Assembly: GCA_029961685.1 (NCBI GenBank)
Contig: JARWKL010000008.1
Location: 30,319,619-30,383,618 of the forward strand
Source: Aristolochia californica
Taxonomy: Eukaryota > Streptophyta > Magnoliopsida > Piperales > Aristolochiaceae
Length of the DNA stretch: 64,000 bases
Reading direction: 5' to 3'
Made by a program: the position numbers and the translations under genes. Positions 45,912-57,222 of this stretch are shown piece by piece. The notes under the pieces were generated by a model. The model was not told where the DNA came from and did not search any database. It saw nothing but the letters and a program-made list of their open reading frames with translations. Every line of letters begins with the position of its first letter. The first letter of the stretch is position 1.

Positions 45912-46759
45912 TGTTATGGTCCCTAGCCATGGATCGAGTAACTCGGCATGGGATTTGTGTATCCAGCACTGTCATAGAGTTGCTGCTCTTGGTAAGGAGG
46001 AAAAGAAGGCTCTTTTCTTTGGTGTTCTCGGTAAGACTGAAAAGGAGTCTCCTTTCTTTGTTTTTCATGGTAAGGGTTGAGAACCTTTGCTGCTCGTAGA
46101 CAGTAAGGGGTTGAACCCTTGGTTGCTCACTTCTAAGAGGCTAAGGACCCTCTTGGCCAGGTACTGATGTTCACGTATGATGGATTAGGTGTTCCTAATC
46201 CTGCCTTGTTCGTGTATAGGCTAAAGCACCTCTTTAGAGGTTACTCTCGGGTTGGGGATTGGGGAAACCCCTAATCTTGCTCGGAATGAAGGAGGGAAGG
46301 CCCCTGTTGCTGCTGTGAATGAAGGGGAGGCTACAGCCTCTGAGTGAACTCAGAAAAAACTCGAAAACAGCAACAATCCTTTCCTCTTTAATTTTGTAAA
46401 ATCAATGCAAACAGAATTCAAAAAGGAAGAGAATAAACCCAAATCAAGAGAGAAACTATACCTGGAGCTCGTCAAGGAGACCTCCGAAACCCTAGAGCTC
46501 TTCAAGGAGAACTCCAAACCCTATTTAATCTAATTCAATGCTTGACCTTCTTCTATTTCTCTACCCTCTAAATAGGGTTTGACGTCACTAGAGTTTTAGG
46601 GCTTTAATTGATAATTCTGCCCATGCGACCTGGATCCTTACATACTTAATGAAAAAAATATACTTAAAACAATATAAATTATGAAATTTAAAAGTAATTA
46701 ACTCAGTGAATCATTGCCACTTCCTTTGGGTGACTCGATGAGCTATTGAGTCTTCAACA
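45912..46759 (-). repeat. 3' LTR of the gypsy element
   Basis: 848 bp; plus-strand TGTTATGGTCCCTAGCC to CTTCAACA. It has two copies of a GAGCTC..CAAGGAGA segment near 46466-46515. About 40 bp longer than the 5' LTR, with indels around 46090-46140. Confidence 0.93.
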
Positions 46760-46786
46760 TCTGCACCCCCCCCCCCCTCTTTGGAG

Positions 46787-47065
46787 AAAGAGCTTGTCCT
46801 CAAGCTCATAAGTTGGGTAGACCAGTTTGAAGTTGGCCAGTTGTTCCCATGTAGCAGCCTCTTGTCCGGTGTCCTTCCATTGTACTAGAATCTCCCACTG
46901 GTTATTAATACGATTGGCACACAATACCGTAGCTGGAGTAAGAATAACCCATCCATTGTCCACCGGAGGAAGGGACGGGATCAACGAAGGAGGTAGACCC
47001 TTAAAGGGTTTAAGTAAGGAGACATGGAACACATCATGGAGTTTAGCCGTTGTGGGAAGTTGCAA
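46787..47065 (-). pseudogene. Gypsy integrase C-terminus with chromodomain
   Basis: Minus-strand frame: LHDVFHVSLLKPF (the conserved integrase C-terminal tail), then WEILVQWKDTGQEAATWEQL and YELEDKLFLQRGG, the chromodomain with its aromatic W and WKD core and the family's usual end just before the polypurine tract. The chromodomain is thought to target integration to heterochromatin. It runs into the G-run at 46766. Confidence 0.9.
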
Positions 47066-48140
47066 TTGATAGGCGACTGGCCCGATGCATGGAATAATAG
47101 AGAAAGTGGTAAGGATGGTGTGGGCCCGCTAGTGAGTTTTGGTGGTAAGGATGGAGTCATAGCTAGACAATAGTCACCTTCTTTGTATATGATATCCTGT
47201 TGTCCCTCGTCGTAGAAGTCCTTCATACGAACTTGTGATTTGAGGAGGCGATCTGAAATATTTTTTAACACCTGGTCTCGTTCAATGAGTGCTTGATCAA
47301 TAGAGTCCACACGAGTGGAGCCCAGAGTATATGAGAGAAGCAAAGGAGGATCTCTGCCATAGAGAATGCTGAAGGGAGTAGACTATAAAGCGGTGTGGAA
47401 GGAAGTGTTGTAACAATATTCCACCCACGGTAGCCATTGAACCCAATTTTTAGGACGATCGCCACTAGACATTGGAAATACATTTCCACAGTGCGGTTAA
47501 CTACCTCTGTTTGGCTGTCTGTTTGAAGATGATAGGATGATGAGAACTTCAACTTGGTGTCGTATAGATGAAACAATTCACGACAAAAAGTGCTGGTAAA
47601 GACATCATTAGGATCACTGACAATCGATTCGGGAATACCATGTAAACGAACAATATGCCTGAGAAATATATGTGCCACTCTGGATGTTGTATATGGGTGT
47701 GTCATGGGGATAAAGTGAGCATACATGGAGAACCGATCCACATCCACAAATAAAATTGACTTGCCCAAAGATTGTGGAAGACCTTCGACGAAGTCCATAG
47801 AAATATCGGCCTACACCTGTGTAGGAAGTGCCAAAGGTTGTAGAAGACCAGTGGAACTTAAGTGTTCGGCCTTGTTACATTGACACACTAAACAAGATCA
47901 TACATATGCTACAATGGAGGTCTTCATAGCCTGCCAATAGAAATCCACTCGAATGTGATGCAATGTTTTCTGGATGCCTTCATGAGTGTTGTCATGGTAT
48001 GCAGAGATGATGGCTGAAACAAAAATTTGTAATAAATAAGAGAATCCTGTATGGTCCATCTAGAGTCCATGGCCCCCTCTATAAATTGCTTATGCATATC
48101 GAGAAGAACCGAATTGCTGGCATTTTCCTCCTTGACCAAG
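47065..48140 (-). pseudogene. Gypsy integrase zinc-binding and catalytic domains
   Basis: 48139-47924 reads through the H2C2 zinc-binding region (a partial LLDMHKQFIEGAMD). 47798-47265 gives MDFVEGLPQSLGKSILFVDV, GIPESIVSDPNDVFTSTF and LQTDSQTEVVNRTVE: the catalytic D,D,E core, with the first Asp context VDRFSMYAHF and the second VSDPNDVF. Stops occur around 47820 and 47390. 47343-47065 continues with VLKNISDRLLKSQVRMKDFY. Confidence 0.9.
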
Positions 48141-48307
48141 TCTTAAAGAATAAAACGAGGCTGGTTGATAGCATATAGAAGCGGCAGAGTCTCCAAACGT
48201 CATGATAAGGCATTGGCTGCCTTGTTTAACCTGTCTGCACGGTATTCCATAGTAAAGTTGAATCCCATCAATTTACAAATCCATTGTTGTTGAGGAGAAG
48301 TCGTGAG

Positions 48308-49430
48308 TCACTGCTCCAGCAAATATTTAAGGTTGTAATGATCAGTACGAATAAGAAATGTGCAACCCCATAAGGACGGGCACCAATGTTGGATAGCTTT
48401 GGCCGACCCGATTAACTCGTGTTCATATACTGGCAATTTGTGTGTTGTACTGCCAGCTATCAGCTGAAATAAGCAATAGGGTGAAAGTGTTACTGTAGAA
48501 CGGCCCAATGCCCCCACCTGATGCGTCACACTCAACCTCAAATAAATCTTCAAAATTGGGAAGTTGCATAACTGGTGCAGATGCAAGAGCTAATTTGAGA
48601 TCTGAGAAGGACTGTGTGGCCTGATCATTCCAAATAAAGGAATTTTTCATGAGGAGATTTGTCAATGGTGCTTTTATCGGTCCATAGTTTATGATGAATT
48701 TCCTATAATATTCTGCCAATCCCAAAAACCCTCTAAAACAGAGGTATTCATAAGTTGCGGCCAATCGGCAATAAATTAAATTTTCTCCAAATCAACAGTG
48801 ACCCCATCATGGGAAATAATATGGCCGAGATAGCCACATGTGATGTCACAAATGAGCATTTCGATTTCTTTATATATAATTGATGGGCATGTAACAGTTG
48901 AAATACCAATCTTAAATGATCTAAATGTTGATGCCCGAATTGGCTGTAAATGAGTATGTCATCAAAGAAAACAAGTACAAATTTGCAAAGATAGTTGCAG
49001 AATACCTCATTAACGCCTAGAATGTGGATGGGGCGTTGGATAACCCAAATGGCATGACCAAAAATTCAAAGTGGTCGTGATGAGTGTGAAAGGACATTTT
49101 CTCGATGTCATCTAGATGCATACGAACCTGATGATAACCAAAGCGCAAGTCCAATTAGGTGAATATATATGACTCATGCAATTCATCTAAAAGCTCCTCC
49201 ACCATAAGAATAGGGAACTTATCTTTCACATTTTGGGCATTCAAATCCCAATAATTGACACAAAATCGCCATATACCATCATGTTTCTTAACGAGGAGGA
49301 CTAGTGACAAAAATGGTGAACGACTGCTGCAAATAAGGCCTTGTTGTAGCATGGTTTGGCATTGTCTTTAAATTTCATCTTTCTGTAGGTATGGGTACCG
49401 ATAAGGTCAAACGATCACTACTTTTGAGCC
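48308..49430 (-). pseudogene. Gypsy reverse transcriptase and RNase H
   Basis: 49352-49155 gives MLQQGLICSSRSPFLSLVLL, KKHDGIWRFCVNYWDLN and DKFPILMVEELLDELH, the conserved start of gypsy RT (the usual VDYRALN here is VNYWDLN). The active-site region lies at about 48960-48980, degenerate. 48764-48308 gives FRGFLGLAEYYRKFI, SFIWNDQATQSFSDLKLAL and VECDASGGGIG: the RT thumb and RNase H with its first Asp, then LPVYEHELIGSAKAIQHW. Several stops and shifts lie between. Confidence 0.9.
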
Positions 49431-49590
49431 CTATTTTAAACATATCCAATGGTCACAATGCCTCAAAGGAGGCAGCCTAGAGGGCTCTTGTAACAAGTCT
49501 GAGAACTCATCCAGGAGATGTTCTATATTATTGTCCGGATTGTCCTGTGTGTGAATCGTATGAATGTGGTGGCTTGTCCACGTGACTGCC

Positions 49591-50136
49591 CTATAATAGT
49601 ACTTGTTGTCCGCCCGTTTCAAAACTCATAGTAAAATCCCATAAAATAGGGCCTAATTTTTGCAGCCATTTAATACCCAATACCATATCATACCCAGATA
49701 GAAGTATGACAAAAAAAATTGAATGAAAGAAAGTCGTACCGATTGAGAATTTTACTTTTTTACTGATGTCGTAGCTAGGAACTTTTTCTCCATTGGCAAC
49801 CGAAATTTTTGTTGTTGAGTGTGGAAGTATTTTTAGTTGAAGGTGTTGAGCAGCAGTCCAATGGAAAAAATTATGTGTACTTCCCGAATCCAGAAGGTTG
49901 ACAAGGTCCTGGTCCATCACCCGAGTGCGGACTTGCATAGTTTTGGTGGATTTTTGTCCTATAATGGCATGCAAAGAGATTTCTAGTGGATCCTCCTCAG
50001 TAGAATCATCAAGCTGTTGTGGTTTTGTGATTTCATCAACCTCTAACCATAACAAACATTTATATTGATGGCCTGTCCTGTATGTTTCATCACAGTTGTA
50101 ACATAAGTTCTTTGCCCTGCGCTTAGCCATCTCCAC
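49591..50136 (-). pseudogene. Gypsy gag zinc knuckle and aspartic protease
   Basis: A 181-residue minus-strand frame: NLCYNCDETYRTGHQYKC (CCHC-type knuckle), then VNLLDSGSTHNFFHW with the DSG protease triplet, and MVLGIKWLQKLGPILWDF, the second conserved protease strand of plant gypsy elements. The fusion of gag knuckle and protease in one frame is normal for chromoviruses. This is the longest intact piece of the element. Confidence 0.92.
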
Positions 50137-50259
50137 ACTCGTTAATTTTTTAATATACTGGGCGGGCGGGTTGCTAGGCCTTGTATCTGCTACAGGAGTA
50201 ATACTAGGATGATTTCTGACCTGTTGCCCTACTGAAAAAGCTATCTGAGGGTTAGTGTT

Positions 50260-51009
50260 TCACCTCCCTTGCCAGTTATTGGAAGGGTTCCGGTCCCTTT
50301 GCCAAGTTGGTCTCTTGTTTTGAACTTTTTGTCGAAGTTCCAGTGCACGAGCTAGATTCATTGCTCGAGCTAAGCCAGCAGGTGCGTGGAGCTCCACCTC
50401 TAACATTAATGACTCAGTAAGGCCTGGTGTAAATAAATTGACTTGCTGGTATACGCGAACCATCTAAATGGCTCATGCCAATTTTTCTTGGAACTATTTT
50501 TGACATAGTTCCACTAGGCCAGTTTGTTGTAATAGCACTAGATCCCCCAAGGGGTTACTGTGGGCTGGAGGACGTAACCGGATAGTGCATAACTCCTTAA
50601 ACTCTTCCCAATCCAGCACCAATATATTCAACTCTACTTGATGAAACCAGAGTTGTGCTTCATCAAGCATGTGGAAGTCGGACAGTCCCACCTTATCAAT
50701 TTCTAATGTTCTCTGATGGGTAAAAAAAATTTTTCAGCTATGTAACCAAATCAAGGGGTCATCTGACCCATTAAAAGTATGGAAGTCAAGTTTTGTATAC
50801 CTTGGTACGGTGCCTCCTCCTTGGCTGAAATTTCCCATCTGGCTAGGAAAGGCAGTGTGCCCTATAAATTGGTCTCTCCCTGTGTTTAATGAGTTGTCCT
50901 CTCCTCTTTGCTCCGGGGTTGAATTTCTTCCCACTATAATATTTCCCAACATTCCAGAGAGTCTATTAATCTGGAGATTAATATTTGGAATTTTTTGTAA
51001 CTTCTCCAT
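50260..51009 (-). pseudogene. Gypsy gag core
   Basis: The presumed start codon is the complement of 51007-51009. The frame 51009-50734 includes PRYTKLDFHTFNGSDDPLIW; 50691-50494 includes FHQVELNILVLDWEEFKELC; 50463-50260 includes LHAPAGLARAMNLARALELR. These are segments of the retrotransposon gag domain, separated by stops at about 50730, 50490 and 50465. Confidence 0.87.
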
Positions 51010-51120
51010 GATTATGGCAAATTTTCATTCATTCTCTACTTATTTTTCTTCCTGTGTCTACTGCTCTCTGATCATCAACTCTTTTAACTCACCATTGTTG
51101 GGCTCCCCCATGTTACCCTA

Positions 51121-51131
51121 CTCTGATACCA
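51121..51131 (-). other. Primer binding site of the gypsy element
   Basis: Minus-strand TGGTATCAGAG about three bases after the 5' LTR end; initiator tRNA-Met type. Confidence 0.85.
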
Positions 51132-51134
51132 AGT

Positions 51135-51942
51135 TTTTATAGTCCCTAGCCATAGATCGAGTAACTCGGTTTGGATTTATGAATCCAGCACTGTAATAAA
51201 ACTGTTGCTCTCGGTAAGGATGAAAAGGAGGCTCTTTTCTTTGGTTGTTCTCGATAAGACTGAAAAGAAGTCTCCTTTCTTTGTTTTTCTCAGTAAGGGT
51301 TAAGAACCCTTGCTGCTCGTGCTCACTACTGAGAGAGTAAGGACCCTCTTGGTCAGGTACTGATGTTCACGTATGAGCGATTAGGTGTTCCTAATCCTGC
51401 CTTGCTCGTGTATAGGCTAAAGCACCTCTTTAGAGGTTGCTCTCGGGTTGGGGATTGGGGAAACCCCTACCCTTGCTCGGAATGAAGGAGGGAATGCCCC
51501 TCTTGCTGCTGTTGATGAAGGGGAGGCTACAGCAGCTGAGTGAACTCAGAAACAGCAACAATCCTTTCCACTTTGATTCGGTAAAATCAATGCAAACAGA
51601 ATTTAAAAAGGAAGAGAATAAACCAAAATCTAGAGAGAAACTATACCTGGAGCTCGTCAAGGAGACCTCAAAAACCCTAGAGCTCGTCAAGGAGAACTCC
51701 AAACCCTGTTTAACCTAATTCAATGCTTGTCCTTCTTCTATTTCTCTACCCTCTAAATAGGGTTTGATGTCATTAAAGTTTTAGGGCTTAAATTGACAAT
51801 TTTGCCCCTACGACCTGGATCCTTACATACTTAATGAAAAAATATACATAAAAAATATAAAATATGAAATTTAAAATTAATTAACTCAATGAGTGATTGC
51901 CGCCTCTTTTGGGTGACTCAGTGAGCTATTGAGTCCTCAACA
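51135..51942 (-). repeat. 5' LTR of the gypsy element
   Basis: 808 bp; the outer end CTCAACA is intact, the inner end is mutated from TGTTA to TTTTA. Colinear with 45912-46759. Confidence 0.93.
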
Positions 51943-52738
51943 TTACAAAACCTTGTTTCTGGTACCATAAATGTGTTAAAATTTCCAGATATGAACCAAG
52001 GTGGAGACATCCATTTGTCAAAGTGAAAAGGCTTGCTATTAGATTTTTTGTATCAAACAGATTTATGTTTAAAACAACAATCTAGCCAATTGATGGGCCA
52101 ACCAACTAGGGGTTTCATTGGTCAAACTGTTGGAAGTGGGTGTGTAGTCTGGTTTAGGCCTCTCATGTGGTTTCAAATTTTTGAGAAGGGTGCAAATGCC
52201 TGTTTGAATGAACAAACCTATTGTAACCAACTTGATTTATTCAATTGACAGCAATGATTTACGTTGCTTGATCTATTAATAGATTTTTGACTCTAAACTA
52301 TGGGTCACCTAGGTCTTTTGGTAAACTTCATCTTATTTGAAGACTTTAGATGGAAAAAATAACTGGTCAATGGTGATTAAATAGAGTCAATGTTGCTAGC
52401 TTTTTCCCATCCTTGTATTTTCTTGAGTATATATTGATGTGTGTTAGAAAAAGGATGTATAGTCAATTTTTTTCCTAGTAAATAGGTCAATATTTTTTCT
52501 TTTTTAGCCATTTGATTTAGATTGAAAAGTAAATTTCATTTTTCCTCTTTTAATGTTTTTTACATTTCTGATGTCTTCATGCTTGACATTCAGTTCTCTA
52601 TGGATTATACAGTCTCATTTTTCAAGCTTGTCAAAGTATCATAATATGTAGTACTCATAGAAGTGTGGTTTCTCTTTCTCTTTTTATTTTTTATTGTTTC
52701 TAAATAAGTTACTCTAGTTTTGCTTAAAGGATGTAAGT
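51943..52738. other. Single-copy-like sequence between two LTR elements
   Basis: It continues the DNA interrupted by the gypsy insertion at 45911. No recognisable exon, RNA gene or repeat. T-rich stretches (52460-52560) would suit an intron. Confidence 0.4.
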
Positions 52739-53347
52739 TGTTACAATGGGGGACCCACCATGGTGCTCGACCTGGTGGGACCCACCATGAGGACGTGGGA
52801 CACCAAGAAGAGTCCTCTCCCAAGCAAGCACGAGTTAAGGAATTAAGAATCACAAGCTGAATTGGGTTAGAAGACTTGAGGATCAAATGGGGCACACAAA
52901 TATCTCACGAGCTGGTAAACTTATCAAGATGAGCTGGTAGATCATGAGGGACCCACAAGGATAAGGCCATGAGCTTGCCTCCTCCCTTATATTTACGTGA
53001 ATGAAGAAAGAGTTCTAGTTCAACTCATAGTAGTCTTCTAGTAGATTGGTTTGAATAAATTTATCTTAGAGAATTAGAGTTGGAATGTAATTAAGATTGA
53101 AAGACTAATTGTATAAGGACTTTACCTCTTCCTCTACCATAAATAGAGGTGTTGTAATTCGGTATTAATCAAGTTACACATCTCATTCTTGAGTTAATCT
53201 CTCTCTCTCTCTCTTTGCTTGGCACCACCTCTCTTTTCTATTTTATTTTTTCTTCTCTCTACTCTGGAGTTGTTCTTCCCTTTCCTTCTTTTTTTATTTC
53301 TTCTTTATCTTGCTCGGAATTATGAAAAAGGGATCCTAAATTCAACA
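52739..53347 (+). repeat. 5' LTR of B2
   Basis: 609 bp; TGTTACAATGGGGGACCC to TTCAACA. TATA-like CATAAATAGAGG near 53140; CT microsatellite at about 53201-53214 downstream of it. Confidence 0.93.
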
Positions 53348-53360
53348 TGGTATCAAAGCA
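53348..53360 (+). other. Primer binding site of B2
   Basis: TGGTATCAAAGCA directly after the LTR; tRNA-Met type with one substitution (A for G). Confidence 0.88.
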
Positions 53361-53841
53361 TTATATTTAGGATCCCTCGTCAAAGGAATGCTCTAAAGAA
53401 GTGATGATCAACATCACTCAAAGAACGCTCTTTTATGAAGGAAGAATACAAGCCGAGAGATAAGTGTTCAATTTTTTTCATTTCATGTTACTCCTTTCTG
53501 AATTTAGAAGATGATTTAAGGATGAGTATGTAAATTCTTTCATCTTATTATATTATGGATATGCATGCTTCTCTATATAGAAGGAGCTATCAAAACAATT
53601 TTGTTGGTTTGGAAATTTTGTATACCGAGACCAGTCCATGATCAGATTGTTGGAATTTTTTTCCGTGGGATAAGAGTTCCCTGATATAGAAGATTGTTAT
53701 TGAGTCTCTTATGAGTGGTATTAGAGAAAAAAATCAGAATAATAATTTAGCATCAATGCTAAAATTTCCCATACATCGAGTTGTTTGAAGTGTACTACTT
53801 GGTGTTATTATTAGATTTTTTTTGAAGAAGAAGGGCCTATC

Positions 53842-54800
53842 ATGGCTGAAGAAAATATGAATATCAAAGGTGATATACTGAGAATTACCATCATACCCTT
53901 ATGTGAGGTATCAAATTTTATGAGTTGGTCCACATCGGTTTGGAGGTTCCTTATAACTAAAGACCTACTTGGTCACCTCACCACCCAAGGACCACCTATT
54001 GATGAAGATGATATTTTTTATAACAAATGGTTGAAAAATGATACTTTGGTAATTAGTTGGCTAATCAATAGCATGGAAGAACATGTCTCAAACAATGTTA
54101 TTCATCTTGACACTGCTAAACAAATTTGGGAGACATGTGCTAAATTGTACTCTTGCCCGGATACTCTACATAGACCATATGATATTCTCCAAAGAATGTT
54201 GAATACTAAACAAGAAGAAAATATCCATGAGTACTTGGCTCGCTTTAGAGATTTTCTTCAAGAGTGGAAGTTATCTCAGCCTTCAAGCACATATATTTTT
54301 ATACAAGACAAATAGAAGGAAGCCTTAATTACTGCTATTTGTCTTGCAAATGTTAAACCCCAACTTGAGATTGCCAAGAGTCAACTTTTGAGTGCTTCTG
54401 ATGTCTCCAAGTTTGATGATGTATGCACAACACTACTTCGTATTCTAGACACTTCTTCCTCCACTACTGAAGTATCATCTGCTATGTATTCCGATCATAG
54501 AGGATCATCATCTGACCGCGGCCGAGGCTAAGGTAGAGGTTATAGAGGAGGCAAAGGAAGAGGTGGAAAGACAGGTGCTGGCAGAGCAGATGGGAAAGAA
54601 TGTACTCATTGTAAAAAAATTGGCCACACTATAGATCATTGCTATTACGGGGCATGCACATACTGTGGACAATATGGCCATTATAAAGAAATATGCTATA
54701 AAGCCAATGGATAGTCAGAATTAACAAGGGCTAATCAAGCCTTTATAAGTTATACAAAAGAAGAACAACCCACAAAATCAGTAGCATAGAAAATTTTTAT
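53842..54800 (+). pseudogene. B2 gag with two zinc knuckles
   Basis: ATG at 53842 (MAEENMNIKGD). The core has FMSWSTSVWRFLITKDLLGH, WLKNDTLVISWLINSMEEH and IWETCAKLYS (UBN2/copia gag type). After an in-frame TAG at 54313 the same frame continues to a Gly/Arg-rich stretch and two CX2CX4HX4C knuckles: CTHCKKIGHTIDHC (54601-54642) and CTYCGQYGHYKEIC (54654-54695). Further stops lie at about 54529, 54712 and 54788. It packages element RNA when intact. Confidence 0.92.
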
Positions 54801-54899
54801 TGATGAAGAGTATGAGCTAATTCAGAAAATGAAGACAATGCTGGGTTCTTCTCCTAGTTCCACCACAACTACTGCTGCCACTACCGCTTCAGGTATGAT

Positions 54900-55321
54900 A
54901 TCTACCTCATCTTCATCTTGGATAATTGACTCAGGAACCTCTTAGCATCTTACAGGTAACAAAAATTTATTACATTCTCTATTTTTGAGTCTTTCGCACA
55001 AGTTTGTTATCATAGCTGAATGTTCTCAAACCAAGTCCAAGGGAAAGGTTTCACTTCTGTCACACCATCACTTCTGCTCACTGATATTCTTTTCGTTCCT
55101 ACTTTCCCTTTGAATCTATTATCTGTTAGTCAGTTGACAAAATATTTTAATTGCTCTATTACCTTCTCACCCACTTCATGTGTCTTTCAGGATCTTATAA
55201 TGAAGCAGGTGATTGGTGGAGGCCATGAACAAGGGGCTTTACTACTTGGATATGCTGAAAATAAATATGGTTTCTACTACTGAAAATGAGACACGGTTAT
55301 GGCACAATCGGTTGGGACATC
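54900..55321 (+). pseudogene. B2 protease and start of integrase
   Basis: SSWIIDSGTS at about 54916-54945 holds the DSG triplet of the copia protease; a stop follows at once where A or S would be expected. After a frameshift, 55020-55283 gives ILFVPTFPLNLLSVSQLTKY and IGGGHEQGALLLGYAENKYG. The pre-integrase motif LWHNRLGH is cut by element D at 55321 and resumes at 57223. Confidence 0.9.
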
Positions 55322-55748
55322 TATTATGCACGCAATAACATTATTATTTTATTTGTTTTATTTAATTTACTTTATTTTCTTTTAGTTTTAGGTCATAGGG
55401 GTATTTTTGGAATTATTTATTAATAGGGATATTTTTAGAATATTTTATTCATAGGGATATTTCTGTAATATTTTATTAAACCCTAACAGGGTGAACCCTA
55501 TTTAAGGGGTAAGAGTAATAAGAAAAGGAAGCATTGAAGTATTAAGAATTAGGTTTAATCTAGCGTAAAGAGGCTTAGAGTTCTCGTCAACGAGCTCTAG
55601 GGTTTTCAAGCTTCCCTTAGGCTTGATCTTCATTTTCGTCTTCCCCATGTCTTCCTATTACCCTATGGTAATGTCTGGAAGACCCGTAACCCGTGGCAGC
55701 TCCCAGATCCTCCTAAAGAATCCTTGTGTCAGATCCAGGACCGTAACA
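55322..55748 (+). repeat. 5' LTR of D
   Basis: 427 bp; ATTATGCACGCAATAACATT onward, ending ACCGTAACA. Contains CCCTATTTAAGGGG near 55496, a TATA-like palindromic core. Confidence 0.93.
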
Positions 55749-55762
55749 ATTGGTATCAGAGC

Positions 55763-56760
55763 GGGAACACAATGGGTTATTCTCAAGAAAGATGGATTGC
55801 TATGGATAAGGAATTGGAGGAAATATGAGCACGATTAGATGCTTCAATTGAATGTTTGGCAATGGAGCCACGTGCTCCCACAGAAAAGGTCATATGACCT
55901 GAAATTTCCGCTTACGGCATATGCGTAGGCGTATGCGTAGAAGAGGCAGTTGCGGCCTCGGACGAGCAGAAAGGCCAACGGCCAGGAACTCCAACGGCGA
56001 CGACATCGGAATTTGGGGATTCCAAAATTCCAAAAATGGCTGCACTGGAAATTCCGACGACACTTGAAATCTCCGAGCAAGCACAGAACTTCCGATATGC
56101 CTCCAAGGGCTACGATTCGCCTCCAAGTGGTGTGATTCGCCGCCGGAGTAGCAGGGTTCCCAGTCGTGTCCCAATGGTTCGTCGGCAAACTACCCGAGAG
56201 CCCTCTGTCTCAGAAAAATTCCAAGTGGCGACACCTTAGCAGGTTTCTCGTCGCCACCAACGAAGCAGAATAGTTTGTCGGTGCCATAAGCAACTTTTCC
56301 GCAAGGGATCTCGGTTCTGGGAGGCTGAGGAACAACAATTCACAAGTTTCCGAGACCCCTCTGTCTCGAAAACTATCCAGGCGGCGAAGCCCCGACGGGC
56401 TGCGATTCGCCACCGAAAAATCATTCGATTCGTCGGTGCCGGGAGAGAGGAAGAAGAAGCCAATCGCCGGACTTCGTCAGTGCCGTGAGGAATGGAACTG
56501 CCGGCCGCAGAGTTCGGGAGCCGCCGAAGGAAGACGACGACTCCCGATTAAATTTTCCTAACTTAGGAAAATTTAATTGGCCTGGTCCACTGAGTCGCAG
56601 GCCGGACCGGGTTCCTGAACCGACAACCCAGGTTAACTCGGACCGGCCCAGAAAAAAAAAAAGTGGGCAAGCAGAGGGGGCGTCATAGCTATCGCGGATG
56701 CTACTTCAGCACCGGTGAAGATGTCGGCATACAGACACTACTTCTGAGCTTGAGGACAAG
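55763..56760 (+). other. Interior of element D, origin unknown
   Basis: Distinctly GC-richer than its surroundings, with many CG dinucleotides. Open frames occur on both strands and overlap freely, which argues against one real protein. Repeated words GATTCGCC, TCCGAG, GTCGGTGCC and GAGACC are seen. Could be captured host sequence filling a deleted gag-pol. Confidence 0.55.
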
Positions 56761-56783
56761 CTCGTCTTCCAAGAGGGGTGTAT

Positions 56784-57217
56784 TGTTATGCACGCAATAA
56801 CATTATTATTTTATTTTTTTATTTAATTTACTTTATTTTATTTTAGTTTTAGGTCATAGGGGTATTTTTGGAATTATTTATTAATAGGGATATTTTTAGA
56901 ATATTTTATTCATAGGGATATTTCTGTAATATTTTATTAAACCCTAACAGGGTGAACCCTATTTAAGGGGTAAGAGTAATGAGAAAAGGAAGCATTGAAG
57001 TATTAAGAATTAGGTTTAATCTAGCGTAAAGAGGCTTAGAGTTCTCCTCAACGAGCTCTAGGGTTTTCAAGCTTCTCTTAGGCTTGATCTTCATTTTCGT
57101 CTTCCCCATGTCTTCCTATTACCCCTATGGTAATGTCTGGAAGACCCGTAACCCGTAACCCGTGGCAGATCCCAGATCCTCCCAAAGAATCCTTGTGTCA
57201 GATCTAGCACCGTAACA
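56784..57217 (+). repeat. 3' LTR of D
   Basis: 434 bp; starts TGTTATGCACGC, ends ACCGTAACA, very similar to the 5' LTR apart from small indels (an extra CCCGTAA unit near 57152), so D is probably the youngest insertion in this region. Confidence 0.93.
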
Positions 57218-57222
57218 ACATC

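Larger units (their letters stand above)
45912..51942 (-). mobile_element. Ty3/gypsy chromovirus, complete but decayed
   Basis: LTRs at 51942-51135 (5') and 46759-45912 (3'), with flanks gtaca (45907-45911) and ttaca (51943-51947), a target duplication with one change. Primer site TGGTATCAGAG is the complement of 51121-51131. The polypurine tract is a G-run (complement of about 46766-46776). Order on the minus strand: gag, protease, RT, RNase H, integrase, chromodomain, i.e. RT before integrase, which defines Ty3/gypsy, with the C-terminal chromodomain of chromoviruses. Every domain is recognisable but frames are broken repeatedly. Confidence 0.95.
55322..57217 (+). mobile_element. Element D: 1.9-kb non-autonomous LTR element derived from a chromovirus
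   Basis: LTRs 55322-55748 and 56784-57217; perfect target duplication acatc (55317-55321 and 57218-57222). Primer site TGGTATCAGAGC at 55751-55762. Purine tract AAGAGGGGTG before the 3' LTR. The interior starts MGYSQERWIAMDKELEEI after the primer site and, just before the 3' LTR, reads TTSELEDKLVFQEG, the typical last residues of a gypsy chromodomain polyprotein (compare YELEDKLFLQ in the element at 45912). Everything between is a GC-richer ~0.8 kb segment without retroviral domains. The first LTR starts TATT (TG mutated). Confidence 0.92.

Noticed and set aside
52605..52895. A minus-strand frame crossing 52739
   Set aside because: It runs across the boundary of the B2 5' LTR and has no domain; the LTR structure explains the sequence.
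55890..56463. Overlapping open frames on both strands in the interior of element D
   Set aside because: High GC makes stops rare on all frames. Frames overlap and none matches a known domain.
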